DNA of 61,787 nt from NCBI GenBank assembly GCA_024642205.1, contig JAHEBQ010000037.1, positions 1 to 61,787 on the forward strand, written 5' to 3'. The stretch is from Planctomycetaceae bacterium. Lineage in GTDB: Bacteria > Planctomycetota > Planctomycetia > Pirellulales > Pirellulaceae. The notes below the pieces were generated by a model. It saw nothing but the letters and a program-made list of their open reading frames with translations. It was not told where the DNA came from and made no database searches. Every line of letters begins with the position of its first letter. Within the stretch, counting starts at the first letter, position 1. Below are positions 46,969-56,407 of the stretch, piece by piece. The position numbers and the translations under genes were made by a program.

Positions 46969-47994
46969 TCAATCTTCCATCGACGATCGACCGCCCGACT
47001 TCCGACAATGCGTTTGGGCGTCGGACCACTGTTTTACTGCGCCGACGCGCTCGCTGATCGAATAGGGTTCTTTCCCTTCCTGCCCCCGGGCGACAATAAG
47101 TTCCGCCAGGAAACCCATGCACATTAGCTGTGTCCCCAACAGTAGTGCTCCAAGAGAATAAAGAACCAATGGTCGTTGATGTACTGGATCCCAATCCGAA
47201 AATGCTTCAAAACTCATTCTCAACAGCCAATAGACGGCCATGTAGCACATTCCAAAGGCACCAAAGGCAAACGACGCCAGCCCAAATGCGCCCAGGACAT
47301 GCTGCGGACGCTGGTTGTATCCGGTCAAAAAACTGACCGTCAACAGATCAAGAAATCCTTTGGGCAATCGCGACCAACCGTATTTGGACACGCCGTGCTC
47401 GCGGGCTCGATGGTTGACAGGAATCTCGCCAACCCGAAATCCCTGCGCCGCAGCCAAGACCGGGATAAAGCGATGCATTTCACCGTACAATTTGACTTCA
47501 TCAAAAACCTCGCGCCGGTAGATCTTGAACCCGCAATTATGGTCGTGAAGCTTGACCCCCGTCAGCCATCCAACGAGCCAGTTGAAAATTTTGGATGGAA
47601 GTGTCTTTCCCACCGGGTCGTTCCGGACGGCTTTCCAACCGCTGACCAAATCAAAATCATCGCCCAGTTTTTCGATCATCCGCGGAATCTCCGCGGGATC
47701 GTCCTGCAAATCCCCATCCATCGTGATGATCAGCTCGCCGGCCGCCGCATTTGCCCCGGCGCGAAGCGCGGCGGCTTTTCCGAAATTCCGCCGAAAACGT
47801 AAGCACTGAACCAACTCGTTGGCCTCGGCCAGTTGCTTCAGAACTTGCCAACTTCCGTCGCCCGAACCGTCGTCGACGAAAATCAGTTCCAGTTCATATT
47901 GGTGAGCTTCAGCAACCGCCTGGATCTGACGATGCAGTTCCGTGAGGGAGCCGTGTTCGTTAAAGACCGGAATGACGACAGAGAGATTCGGCAT
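46969..47994 (-). CDS. Family 2 glycosyltransferase, polyprenyl-phosphate sugar synthase type
   Basis: This 341-residue GT-A enzyme shows VVIPVFNE at the start, FVDDGSGDGS near residue 40, ITMDGDLQDDP near 90 (catalytic DxD region) and SKYGWSRLPKG near 210. Two membrane segments follow (about 230-290), as in ArnC, GtrB and yeast Dpm1-type enzymes that attach a sugar to a polyprenyl phosphate. The sugar is unknown. It lies between the GT-C-like and flippase-like genes on the same strand. Confidence 0.9.
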   Translation of the reverse strand: MPNLSVVIPVFNEHGSLTELHRQIQAVAEAHQYELELIFVDDGSGDGSWQVLKQLAEANELVQCLRFRRNFGKAAALRAGANAAAGELIITMDGDLQDDPAEIPRMIEKLGDDFDLVSGWKAVRNDPVGKTLPSKIFNWLVGWLTGVKLHDHNCGFKIYRREVFDEVKLYGEMHRFIPVLAAAQGFRVGEIPVNHRAREHGVSKYGWSRLPKGFLDLLTVSFLTGYNQRPQHVLGAFGLASFAFGAFGMCYMAVYWLLRMSFEAFSDWDPVHQRPLVLYSLGALLLGTQLMCMGFLAELIVARGQEGKEPYSISERVGAVKQWSDAQTHCRKSGGRSSMED

Positions 47995-48025
47995 AGTGGA
48001 TTGGTCGTGTCGAGGGGAGCCAAAA

Positions 48026-49027
48026 CTACTTGTTTGCTCGGCGGTAAAAGTAGATTATACCAGACGTAAGCAGTTCAGCTGCCAACCAAACGATGCGAAT
48101 CACGATCGCCGCTACAATCGCCGTGACCGGACCAAAACGTGCCCCCAATAACGGAATCATCACCAGTTCCCTCACACCAATTCCACCGGGCAGCAGTGAA
48201 ACGAAGCCTGCGACCGTCGCCAAGGAGACGCAAGCAAGCGTCAACGCGAAATCAGCCAGGCGGACTTCCGTGCCCGGAATCCCCTTCAGAACCAACCACA
48301 GGCTCAACCCATTCAAACACCAGCCAAGTGTCATTACCATCCAGCCAAAACTCATCGTGGATAAATTCAAACCGTCAAACATGCGAGTCGCATTTCGCCC
48401 CCTGGCCGCCCCCATCTTGATCGCAATGCGGCGAAATACGGCTGGCCAGGTCAGTACGCCTGCCCCCAGCGTCAGGACCACTGCGGTCATTTGCAACGCA
48501 ACGTGATCGCGAAACTGAAACACCAAAAGCAAGCTTGCGATTGCCGAACCGACAAAGATCCAGGTCAACGTTTCGATAAACACGCTCGCTGCCGCCGGAG
48601 CGGTTTTGACGTCGTCACCGCGAATCATGTCCGTGCGGATCACGACCACCATTGCCTTACCAGGGACATATTTTCCCAGCTGGCTGGCAAAAAAGGCGAG
48701 AAGAACTGGGCCGAATTTTGGTCGTTGGCCCAGTGCGAGCAAGACTCGATACCAAAACAAACACGACAACAACATGGCAGCAACGTACCCGCCGACCGCT
48801 AACAGCCACCAAATGTAGTTGACATTGGCAAAATCAAAGTCGCTTTCACTGAGCTGGGCCGTCGACGTGATCGCGGTGTAGATGATCGCCGAGACCACCA
48901 AAACCGCCACCAAAATCCGAAAAAACATGATCCAATTCAGTTTTTCCCACAGAGATCTGGTCCTCCCCAATGACTCGTTTTTTGGCTTGCTATCAGTTTT
49001 TTGGGCGTCATTTGATGGTAAAGACAA
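48026..49027 (-). CDS. Lysylphosphatidylglycerol-synthase-like membrane protein (UPF0104 family)
   Basis: This integral membrane protein has about 8 membrane segments. The family pattern (GKYVPGKAMVVVIR near residue 120 and FVSLLPGGIGVRELVMIPLL near 263) matches the LPG_synthase_TM/UPF0104 family. In bacteria and archaea such proteins often lie beside glycosyltransferases and may flip lipid-linked sugars. The start is uncertain; TTG at 49027 has a GGAAGAG site six bases before it, and GTG at 49066 is possible. It is 31 bases upstream of the GT2 gene. Confidence 0.82.
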   Translation of the reverse strand: MSLPSNDAQKTDSKPKNESLGRTRSLWEKLNWIMFFRILVAVLVVSAIIYTAITSTAQLSESDFDFANVNYIWWLLAVGGYVAAMLLSCLFWYRVLLALGQRPKFGPVLLAFFASQLGKYVPGKAMVVVIRTDMIRGDDVKTAPAAASVFIETLTWIFVGSAIASLLLVFQFRDHVALQMTAVVLTLGAGVLTWPAVFRRIAIKMGAARGRNATRMFDGLNLSTMSFGWMVMTLGWCLNGLSLWLVLKGIPGTEVRLADFALTLACVSLATVAGFVSLLPGGIGVRELVMIPLLGARFGPVTAIVAAIVIRIVWLAAELLTSGIIYFYRRANK

Positions 49028-49185
49028 AGCATGCTCTTCCGGTTGGCAGACCTGGATCCAAGACACATCGACCGATATGAGGCGATCGTCAGCGAACTCT
49101 ATTCCAATTCGCTCTTTACCCGTATGTTATAAAATCAGTAACATTAGCCGCTACCCAGAAACCACGTTGAAAGGTGGAGCAGTCC

Positions 49186-50814
49186 ATGAAAGGAATAATG
49201 GCACCTCTGCTGATGTTAGTGATGACAGGGATTGTCGTCGGTCAGCAACCAGATTCGAACTTGTTTCGAAGTACAGCCTATCGGCAAGACCCTTCAACCA
49301 ATTTCCAGGGTTCAGGTGATCTTGCCGAACAAGCGAACCCGAGTGACATCAAGCCGTTTGATTTGTCGGTCACCGATGAACAAATCCAGGGCATTCGCGA
49401 CGGCGGTGGACTGCTGTCGAATATCGAACCCCGGGACCCAACGACGGGAAAACGACTCCCTCTCCGGGTTATCAGCTCAATTACCCTGGTTCATGAAAAC
49501 AACCTCAACCGTCAACTTCCTACTCGAAACTTGTATGGAATGGATGCGGGAACCGGGAAAATCGAGTTTGAACTCGATGATCTGGCCTTACGGGAATTGC
49601 AGACCAGCAAATTGATGTTTGAGATTCCCGAGGCGGATCGCGGTAGATTCAGTCAAGTCGCGTTCTACTACCGTGCCCCGGCCTCCAACCCGGCCCAGGC
49701 AACCGGATTCGGTTCATCCACCGGAGGTCCATCTTCCAATGATGGCTCTGGTTCGAATCCCTTGACATTCGGACAACCGCCCCAGGATTCGTTTGGCTTG
49801 CTTCCGCTTCCCGGTCCCGAAGCAGTTCCGGGGGACGTTGAATTTGTGGGTCCGGTGATGCCAACGAGCAATCAACAGCTTGCCGATGCCAATTGGTCGG
49901 GAGGCAGGAATTTTGGTTCGGTGACTCCGACCAACCAGGTACCGGATAGCAACCAAGCAACGGGCTGGACGATTCCTCAAACCAGTCCTCGACAGGAAAC
50001 CCTGGCTGAATACCAAAACCGCATCAGGATGGAAACGCTGAAACAGGAGCAAATCGCAGCTGATTTGAAGCAGCAGGAGATGGCCCGGATGCAGCGTGCC
50101 AATGATTCTCGATTGAGCCAATTTGGCACCGGTGGTTGGCCTGACCCGAATCAAGCAGGGCAAACAGGTCCCGGATCCAGCGTCCTCGTTCAGCCAAGTC
50201 TCTCTGAACAACAGATCACGGACCGACTGGCATTTCTCCAAAGACAACAGGAAATCAAAGCCTACGAGCAGAATCTCGCCTTGCGTGAAGCCGAACTGGC
50301 AAAACAGAAGAAGGAAATCGAGTACCAGAAGTTTGTCGACAGTCTTAGAGTCAACCCGAACAACGACAGCATTACCCGGTTTCCGACTCAAACAGGGCCG
50401 GTTCCGGCGACCAACTACCAACCGGTTGGCCCGGTCCTGGAACAACCAGCAAGATATGCATCTAACAGCACGGACAACAATTTTGGTAACGCCGTGCTTC
50501 CAACTGGACAGACACCACAATCGCGTCAAGTGGATAACAGCGTCAAGCCGCTGCCTGCTGGTGGGGTGGGTAAATTCGTAGCATCAATTCCCGCCGGAAA
50601 CGGCGTCGGGGCAGTGGACCTGAAGCAAAACATCGGTAACGACAACGGGTTGACCCAACAAAAGAAGGAAAAGCGGTCTGAAGGATTTGTCTACTTCATG
50701 CTGCTGTGTTCACTGGGATTGAACATCTACCTCGGATTAATCTCTCGGGGGTTTTACGTCCGCTACAACGAACTTGCAGACGAACTGAGAGAGACGTTTA
50801 CGGCAACGATGTAA
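49186..50814 (+). CDS. Exported coiled-coil protein with C-terminal membrane anchor, unknown function
   Basis: This is a 542-residue protein with an N-terminal signal (residues 3-20). The next 140 residues are beta-rich. Long Gln/Asn/Pro-rich linkers follow, and helical segments (about 270-300 and 345-385). A membrane segment follows near 505-527 (YFMLLCSLGLNIYLGLISRG). No family was recognised; the layout suggests an envelope-anchored planctomycete protein. ATG at 49186 was chosen because GGTGGAG lies 7 bases upstream. It lies 179 bases before the Skp-like gene. Confidence 0.65.
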   Translation: MKGIMAPLLMLVMTGIVVGQQPDSNLFRSTAYRQDPSTNFQGSGDLAEQANPSDIKPFDLSVTDEQIQGIRDGGGLLSNIEPRDPTTGKRLPLRVISSITLVHENNLNRQLPTRNLYGMDAGTGKIEFELDDLALRELQTSKLMFEIPEADRGRFSQVAFYYRAPASNPAQATGFGSSTGGPSSNDGSGSNPLTFGQPPQDSFGLLPLPGPEAVPGDVEFVGPVMPTSNQQLADANWSGGRNFGSVTPTNQVPDSNQATGWTIPQTSPRQETLAEYQNRIRMETLKQEQIAADLKQQEMARMQRANDSRLSQFGTGGWPDPNQAGQTGPGSSVLVQPSLSEQQITDRLAFLQRQQEIKAYEQNLALREAELAKQKKEIEYQKFVDSLRVNPNNDSITRFPTQTGPVPATNYQPVGPVLEQPARYASNSTDNNFGNAVLPTGQTPQSRQVDNSVKPLPAGGVGKFVASIPAGNGVGAVDLKQNIGNDNGLTQQKKEKRSEGFVYFMLLCSLGLNIYLGLISRGFYVRYNELADELRETFTATM

Positions 50815-50993
50815 CAAGCCACGCTGGAGAAGGATGCTGGCACAAATTTTTCCGGGAAACATCTCTTTACGTGAAACACGTTCGTCGGCACAATGCCGAG
50901 CACAGAAAATTCCGACAACTTGAGGCGGCAAGATTCAGCGAATGGATTGCTGAAACCAACTCAAGAGCCTCACGACAGCAAGGAGTGCTGATA

Positions 50994-51596
50994 GTGAAAA
51001 CTAAGCGATGGATCGCGGCGTTTTTCGCCTGCTTGGCAATTACAACGTTTGCAAACACGACCTCCACAATGGCTCAGACTAAGGTCGCCATTGTCGATGT
51101 CGGCTTGATCTTCAAAAGCCACACCAGCTTTGAGCAACGACTCGAGGCCCTCAAAACGGAAGCCGAACAGTTCAAATCGGTTTCCTTGCAACAGCAGCAA
51201 CAGTTGATGCAAAAAGCTGAAGCCCTCAAACAGTATCAACCTGGCTCACAGGAATTCAAGAATCTTGAGACCAAACTTGCCCAGGAATCAGCCGCAATGG
51301 AGGTCGATCAGCGGGACAAGATGCGTTCATTGATGCAGCAGGAAGCCCAGTTGCATTTTCAAACGTACGCCGACGTCAACAAGCTGATCGCGACCTACTG
51401 CGAAAGCACGGGCGTGCAATTGGTCCTCCGATTCAACAGCCAGGAAATGGACCCAAGGAATCCGAACTCAGTGATGCAGCGAGTCAACGGCAGTGTCGTC
51501 TATCACGACCCGTACAACGACATCACACCCCAAATTGTCGCAAGAATCAGTCAGCTCAATGGAACGGCCAACGCCGGTGTCGGGTCCACCCGTTAG
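50994..51596 (+). CDS. OmpH/Skp-family periplasmic chaperone
   Basis: This 200-residue secreted protein has a signal peptide (residues about 1-27, cleavage near TMAQ). KVAIVDVGLIFKSHTSFEQR opens the mature domain, and long charged helices (about 50-110) form the coiled-coil tentacles of Skp. A C-terminal sheet strand pattern follows. It would bind unfolded outer-membrane proteins in the periplasm. The start is GTG at 50994, with AAGGAG eight bases before it. It leads the lipid A genes lpxC and lpxA, as Skp does beside lpxD-fabZ-lpxA in Proteobacteria. Confidence 0.85.
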   Translation: MKTKRWIAAFFACLAITTFANTTSTMAQTKVAIVDVGLIFKSHTSFEQRLEALKTEAEQFKSVSLQQQQQLMQKAEALKQYQPGSQEFKNLETKLAQESAAMEVDQRDKMRSLMQQEAQLHFQTYADVNKLIATYCESTGVQLVLRFNSQEMDPRNPNSVMQRVNGSVVYHDPYNDITPQIVARISQLNGTANAGVGSTR

Positions 51597-51611
51597 TGAT
51601 TCCTGGCGATC

Positions 51612-52526
51612 GTGCGGCCTCCACGTCACCCTGAGATACCTGAAAGTAAACCCTTGTACCTCCCCCGAAAACAAACGACGATTGCCGACAGCGTTTCAGT
51701 ATCCGGATTCGGGTTCTGGAGTGGGAGAGACGTTCAGCTGACATTCAATCCTGCGACGCAGGATTCGGGAATCGTGTTTGTCAGAACCGATGTTGCAAGT
51801 CGACCGAGGATTCCGGCGGTGATCCAAAACCGTGCTGACGGGCCACGGAGAACGTCGCTGGTGGCTGACGGTTGCACTGTCGACATGGTGGAACATGTGT
51901 TGGCCGCACTGGCGGGTCTTCGTATCGACAATTGCGAGATACATGTAAACCGGGCCGAAATCCCCGGCTGCGATGGATCAAGCCAGGCCTTTATCGAGGC
52001 CCTCGCTCAAACGCAAATCGTATTTCTGGAATCCGAACGAAAAGTAACCCGGGTTGAATCGACGATACGAGTCGGTACCGAAGACTCGTGGATTCAGGCC
52101 GAACCGGTGGAATCAGGTCAGCTGGAACTGGTTTACCAACTGCAGTACGAATGCCCCGCCATCGGGGCTCAGTCGTACAGTTCGATCATCAATCCCGAGA
52201 TTTTTGCCCGCGAAATTGCCCCAGCTCGAACGTTTGTTCTGGTCGAAGAAGCCAATCAATTGAAGCAACTGGGACTGGGAAAACGAGTCAGCTACCGGGA
52301 GATACTGGTGTTTGATGAAACGGGCCCGATTGAAAACGAACTGCGATTCGTCGACGAATGTGCCCGCCACAAGTTATTGGACATGATCGGTGATTTTTCC
52401 CTGGCAGGCACTGACTTGATTGGAAAATTCACTGCTTCTCGAAGCGGACATCGTTTGAATTCTCAAATGGTTTTTGCCTTGCTTCAACAAATCGTATTAA
52501 ACAAACCTATCCGCATGTCAGCCTGA
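51612..52526 (+). CDS. lpxC: UDP-3-O-acyl-N-acetylglucosamine deacetylase
   Basis: This 304-residue zinc amidase carries out the committed step of lipid A synthesis. Zinc ligands are seen in VEHVLAAL (His95, Glu94) and in ARHKLLDMIGD (His253, Asp257), and SGHRLNSQM near the C-terminus holds the catalytic histidine. The chain is LpxC alone, with no FabZ fusion. The start is GTG at 51612, 15 bases after the Skp-like gene. This is the second gene of the lipid A operon and marks the organism as a diderm that makes lipid A. Confidence 0.94.
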   Translation: MRPPRHPEIPESKPLYLPRKQTTIADSVSVSGFGFWSGRDVQLTFNPATQDSGIVFVRTDVASRPRIPAVIQNRADGPRRTSLVADGCTVDMVEHVLAALAGLRIDNCEIHVNRAEIPGCDGSSQAFIEALAQTQIVFLESERKVTRVESTIRVGTEDSWIQAEPVESGQLELVYQLQYECPAIGAQSYSSIINPEIFAREIAPARTFVLVEEANQLKQLGLGKRVSYREILVFDETGPIENELRFVDECARHKLLDMIGDFSLAGTDLIGKFTASRSGHRLNSQMVFALLQQIVLNKPIRMSA

Positions 52527-52537
52527 AATGAATACCC

Positions 52538-53401
52538 GTGGACCTACTTCCCTTTAACCGCGACTCGCAGTCATCGGACCAACCGGAACCGGCTGCCGCC
52601 AAAGTGTCAAATCTCGCCTGCGTCGATCCCGGGGCAGAACTCAGTCCCGGAGTTGAAATCGGTCCCTTCTGTGTGATTGGTCCGAAAGCCAGGATTGGTC
52701 GAAATACAAAACTGATCAATAACGTGACCATCCTCGGAGATGTCACACTCGGGGAAGACAATGTCGTTTCCCCTGGCGCCGTTCTGGGAGGGGCCCCCCA
52801 GGACCTCAGCTATCGTGGCACTGAAACCAAAGTCGTCATTGGTGACCGGAATGTGATTCGCGAATGTGTGACGGTCAACCGGGCAACCGAGAAAGAAGAC
52901 GGTTTTACGAGAGTTGGAAACGACTGTTATCTGATGGGAAACGTCCATATCGCCCACGATTGCCGGGTTGGGGATCGAGTCATCATCGGACATGGAACCA
53001 TGCTGGGCGGCCATGTTCATGTTGACCACCACGCAACACTTTCGGGAGCCATTGGCATCACTCACTATGCGGCAATTGGATGCTATGCCTTTGTCGGTGC
53101 GGCCAGTCGCGTACTACAGGACATTGCTCCGTACATGTTGGCCGACGGAAGCCCGGCCCGGGCACGATGCATCAACATCGTCGCGCTCCGGCGAAACGAT
53201 TTCGACCAAACCGTGATCGATGCGATCAATGAAGCCTATCGGCTGATGTATCGGGCCAGAGTCGGATTGGCCAACTGCGAAGAAATCCTTGAATCCAAAG
53301 GGCACCTGCTTCCTGAGATTCGGCACTTCCTGGACAAGGTTGCCATTTCACAATCGGGTCGCCATGGACGAGGTCGTGAATTAAGGAGGAAAGCCGCGTG
53401 A
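52538..53401 (+). CDS. lpxA: UDP-N-acetylglucosamine acyltransferase
   Basis: This 287-residue left-handed beta-helix acyltransferase transfers an acyl chain from acyl-ACP to the 3-position of UDP-GlcNAc (or UDP-GlcNAc3N). Hexapeptide repeats run from residue 25 to about 200. The catalytic His is His140 in HIAHDCRVGD. The GDRNVIRECVTVNRAT segment and the C-terminal helical cap (ALRRNDFDQTVIDAINEAYR) are diagnostic of LpxA rather than LpxD. The start is GTG at 52538. It overlaps the next gene by four bases (GTGA), so it is translationally coupled. Confidence 0.94.
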   Translation: MDLLPFNRDSQSSDQPEPAAAKVSNLACVDPGAELSPGVEIGPFCVIGPKARIGRNTKLINNVTILGDVTLGEDNVVSPGAVLGGAPQDLSYRGTETKVVIGDRNVIRECVTVNRATEKEDGFTRVGNDCYLMGNVHIAHDCRVGDRVIIGHGTMLGGHVHVDHHATLSGAIGITHYAAIGCYAFVGAASRVLQDIAPYMLADGSPARARCINIVALRRNDFDQTVIDAINEAYRLMYRARVGLANCEEILESKGHLLPEIRHFLDKVAISQSGRHGRGRELRRKAA

Positions 53402-54519
53402 CAAAACTACGAGTTGCCGTCATTGGTGCAGGGCATCTGGGCAAGATCCATGCTCGTCTGTTAAAAACCCAGTCCAACGTCGACCTGGTTGCCGTTGCTG
53501 ATCCAAGTCCGGCAGCCCAACGGCAGGTCCTTGATCAGATCGAAACCCAAGCGGTCAGCGACTATCGAAAACTAATCGGGAATATTGACGCCGCGATCGT
53601 TGCGACTCCAACCCGAATGCACTTCGAAATCGCCTACGAATTGCTCAGCGAAAAAATCCACACCCTGATCGAGAAACCACTCACCGATTCTGTTTCGGAT
53701 GCCCAGGAATTGGTCCACCTCGCGGACCGCAATGGCTGTGTCATTCAAGTCGGCCATGTTGAACAGTTCAACCCGGCGATCCAGGCAGCCCTGGACGTCG
53801 TGGGCCAGCCAAAATTCATTCAAGCCTCGAGAATGAGCGGGTACACTTTCCGCTCCACCGATATCGGAGTCGTTCACGATCTGATGATCCACGATATTGA
53901 CCTGGTCAATTCAATGTTTCCCGGCGACGTACTGGAAACACGAGCCACCGGGATGTCGATGTTCGGCCACCACGAAGATATCGCGCAGGCTCGCATCCAA
54001 TTCACTTGTGGTGGAGTCGCTAATCTGACCTCATCGCGCTGCAGTTTCACTTCAGAGCGTTCGTTTCAGATTTTCGGAACCAAGGGATTCGCAAGCGTTG
54101 ATCTGGGCGCAAGCAAGGTAACCTTCGTCCAGGTGCCAACCTGGATTCAGAATCGTAAATATGACCTGTTGGACACCACCCCCGAACAACAGGCGTTTAT
54201 ACGGGATGAGCTGTTTACCAGGATTCTGCCAAAATCCGAAATCGAAATTCCAAAAACCAACGCAATTCTGTCGGAACAAAGGGACTGGATCGAAGCCATT
54301 GAAAACAACGCGTCACCCAAAGTGACCGTCGAACAGGGAAGACAGGCGGTTGCGATCGCTCAAACCGTAATCGACTCGATCACCGCCCACCGTTGGTCAG
54401 CCGCCGATGCCCAAAGCACCGGGCCATTTGGCGTTATTCCAGGAGCCGCGCCCGCGTCCTCCAATTCAGTATTGCCGTTCCCGACTGGCAAAAAATCAAA
54501 ACGAAGCAAAGCAGCCTGA
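53398..54519 (+). CDS. Gfo/Idh-family dehydrogenase of the lipid A operon (GnnA-like candidate)
   Basis: This is a 373-residue cytosolic NAD-dependent oxidoreductase: VAVIGAGHLGKIHARLL at the N-terminus is the Rossmann fingerprint, IEKPLTDSV near 96 carries the EKP, and DLMIHDIDLVNS near 160 is the conserved HD-containing motif. The gene starts inside the lpxA stop. In Acidithiobacillus and Leptospira, GnnA is a Gfo/Idh enzyme that oxidises the 3-hydroxyl of UDP-GlcNAc so that GnnB can aminate it, giving amide-linked lipid A. The position supports the same role here, but no GnnB-like aminotransferase is adjacent. The C-terminal 35 residues are polar and basic. Confidence 0.85.
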   Translation: MTKLRVAVIGAGHLGKIHARLLKTQSNVDLVAVADPSPAAQRQVLDQIETQAVSDYRKLIGNIDAAIVATPTRMHFEIAYELLSEKIHTLIEKPLTDSVSDAQELVHLADRNGCVIQVGHVEQFNPAIQAALDVVGQPKFIQASRMSGYTFRSTDIGVVHDLMIHDIDLVNSMFPGDVLETRATGMSMFGHHEDIAQARIQFTCGGVANLTSSRCSFTSERSFQIFGTKGFASVDLGASKVTFVQVPTWIQNRKYDLLDTTPEQQAFIRDELFTRILPKSEIEIPKTNAILSEQRDWIEAIENNASPKVTVEQGRQAVAIAQTVIDSITAHRWSAADAQSTGPFGVIPGAAPASSNSVLPFPTGKKSKRSKAA

Positions 54520-54524
54520 GAAGT

Positions 54525-54790
54525 GCGTTTTGCGGCAAGTTTACATCGTTAGAGTTCCTTGCCAGTGACGGGTTTATTGATAAAAGCCATCAACGCGAGT
54601 TTCTTGCCATGCTCTTACACGGACGGCATGATTTTTGGGGATCTCGGCGGCACGATCTGGAATCGATTTGTTGGAGCCAGTCGTTGTAATTGCGATCGGG
54701 ATTCTTGGCGTTGTCAAATCGACCATCACGTCGTTCATCGGCGCTGTGTCGGCCATTACCACCGTTTGACGTCGCTTGATATCGAGTCCA
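54525..54790 (-). pseudogene. Possible decayed response-regulator receiver fragment
   Basis: Minus-strand translation of this 266-base region gives short receiver-like stretches in different frames (NDVMVDLTTPRIPIAITTTG near 54680-54745, and FINKPVTGKEL near 54550-54585). Each is the kind of sequence seen around the phosphoacceptor strand and the KP loop of REC domains. The frames are broken by stops and a shift, and no start or complete domain exists. The resemblance is weak; it may be chance. Confidence 0.25.
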
Positions 54791-54807
54791 TCGCTGATAA
54801 GCTGCCC

Positions 54808-55416
54808 TTACCGGCTTTTTGAGAGCATCCAAGCCTGTTTCGACCTGGGTCTTTGTCGTCTCAAGAACAGGGCCAAGCCTCCCAACCCCATCGCAAATCC
54901 TGTAAACGGCTCGGGGACGGATCTCAATTGGATTGCATCGATTTCTTCATAGTTACCCAAATCGTGATCCGTATCGGTATAGACTTTCAATCCTTTGACC
55001 AAAAAAGCAGTTTGAGCAAAGTCAATTGAAAATTCGACCACTGTCCCCGGCGCGCTGGGATCAACACCAGTCCAGACTGTGTGAAGGGCGTCAGACATAT
55101 CGACGACATCGACCTGGTAGACAGCGCCATTTCCCAACGTCTCGAAAATTGAAAACCCGGTTGCAAATACGGGAGTATCAAATTCGACCGTGATGAATTC
55201 CAGGTTGCCGTTTATCGAAGCAGGAGCCCAGGCAGTTGCGAAATCTCCATAACTGAACGTATCCGGTGCACCCAATGTTTGATTCGCCGACCAATCGGAC
55301 GAACTAAATTCAGAACTGAAACTTGTTACCGTGGCAGCCCATTGTATGATGTCAGCATGAGCGACCGATTGATTGAGGACGAATGCTGCAACAAGAAGAG
55401 AGAAAACCTTTTTCAT
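54808..55416 (-). CDS. PEP-CTERM exported protein
   Basis: This 202-residue protein has a signal peptide (residues 1-21, cleavage after AHA). The middle is a beta-rich domain like other PEP-CTERM jelly-roll proteins. The C-terminus has the sorting signal VPEPFTGFAMGLGGLALFLR, then a basic tail, which should be processed by an exosortase on the way to the outer surface or to extracellular polysaccharide. No exosortase or EpsH gene is in the window. It ends about 290 bases downstream of the lipid A operon, convergent with it. Confidence 0.85.
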   Translation of the reverse strand: MKKVFSLLVAAFVLNQSVAHADIIQWAATVTSFSSEFSSSDWSANQTLGAPDTFSYGDFATAWAPASINGNLEFITVEFDTPVFATGFSIFETLGNGAVYQVDVVDMSDALHTVWTGVDPSAPGTVVEFSIDFAQTAFLVKGLKVYTDTDHDLGNYEEIDAIQLRSVPEPFTGFAMGLGGLALFLRRQRPRSKQAWMLSKSR

Positions 55417-56407
55417 CTGCCACCTCCCGATTTACGCCGTGAGCCCGAAAGCCGATCCCAGCCTCAAGCCCGAGTTTACTTCATGGTTTGATTGCCATAG
55501 TTATGACACTTTTTTACGGTATGATTCTGTCAAGTCGCAAAAGGAATCGAGGCCCATTCAAGTGGTGCTCGTTCCGGCATTGAGTGTATCAATCAGTTCG
55601 GCATTTATTGTCTGTTTGACTTGACGTTTCTCCACAAGTTACGATTAAAACGATTAGGGTTTAATCCATTCGTCTGCATATCTCTTGCGTACGCATGTCC
55701 TGGGTCGAACCTGGAAAATGCCTTTGATCAAACGGGAGAATGATCGACAATTTCATTAACAGGAACATCGCAGCGAGAGTCGTCAGTTCCAGGCCGCCTC
55801 CAGCGTGCCAATGCTGGAACTCGACAGTTTGATGGGCGGCATCGAGACGCCTCCGCTTTGAGTTTGTCGTCTCCAGGAGTGCTGTCGGCATCCATCTGGA
55901 AAGCCTGCGCCACAGGGTAAATGTTGTGCACTTGATGCCTCAGGGTGTGAACGAACTCATGCGTTACCATCACGCTTCGCAAACCGGGACTCGCAGCGCG
56001 GATGGCGATCTTGGGCCGTGAGACGGAAACAGTCACCTCCGCTAGAAGCCCGACCCTGGCTTTGATCAGGTTTCCGCTTCCATGGACACTCGTCGAGGTT
56101 TTTCCCGGAAGAATTCCCTTACCGATGCTCGTTTCAACTTTCACATCGTTCGTGGCAACTTTGCCGTCCCGGCCGTCGTTACCAACGTGCGCGGAATCCG
56201 CCCGTCCTTGAAAACCCCATTGAGTTCACGGATCGCCACCTTGCATGGCGTCTTCCAGTCTGTGACCAATGAATCCAGCCTTAAGCGGATCGTTGGCAGA
56301 TGCCAACCGTCTTCTTGTTGAGTGGGGAGCGAATCCGATTTTGGCACTCGCCAATTGTGTATCTCCGCGATTAATACAGCCTGATGCATTTGACGGTGCG
56401 GTGCAGG
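55417..56407. other. Gene-poor region between the PEP-CTERM and sulfatase genes
   Basis: In these 991 bases the only feature seen is the broken HExxH frame at 55728-56389, listed separately. No hairpin terminator, repeat or RNA gene was recognised in the remainder (55417-55727 and 56390-56407). Confidence 0.5.
55728..56389 (-). pseudogene. Broken frame(s) with an HExxH motif, possible zincin remnant
   Basis: Two minus-strand frames meet at 56141-56144 with a GTGA overlap: an 82-residue one (56141-56389) and a 138-residue one (55728-56144). The longer one contains VMVTHEFVHTLRHQ near residue 62, an HExxH motif in helix-like context, followed by QAF and acidic residues. A second upstream stretch in the same frame as the longer one is cut by a TGA at about 56224. 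This looks like a gene that has lost its frame, or two short coupled genes. No family was recognised, and the motif may be accidental. Confidence 0.25.
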
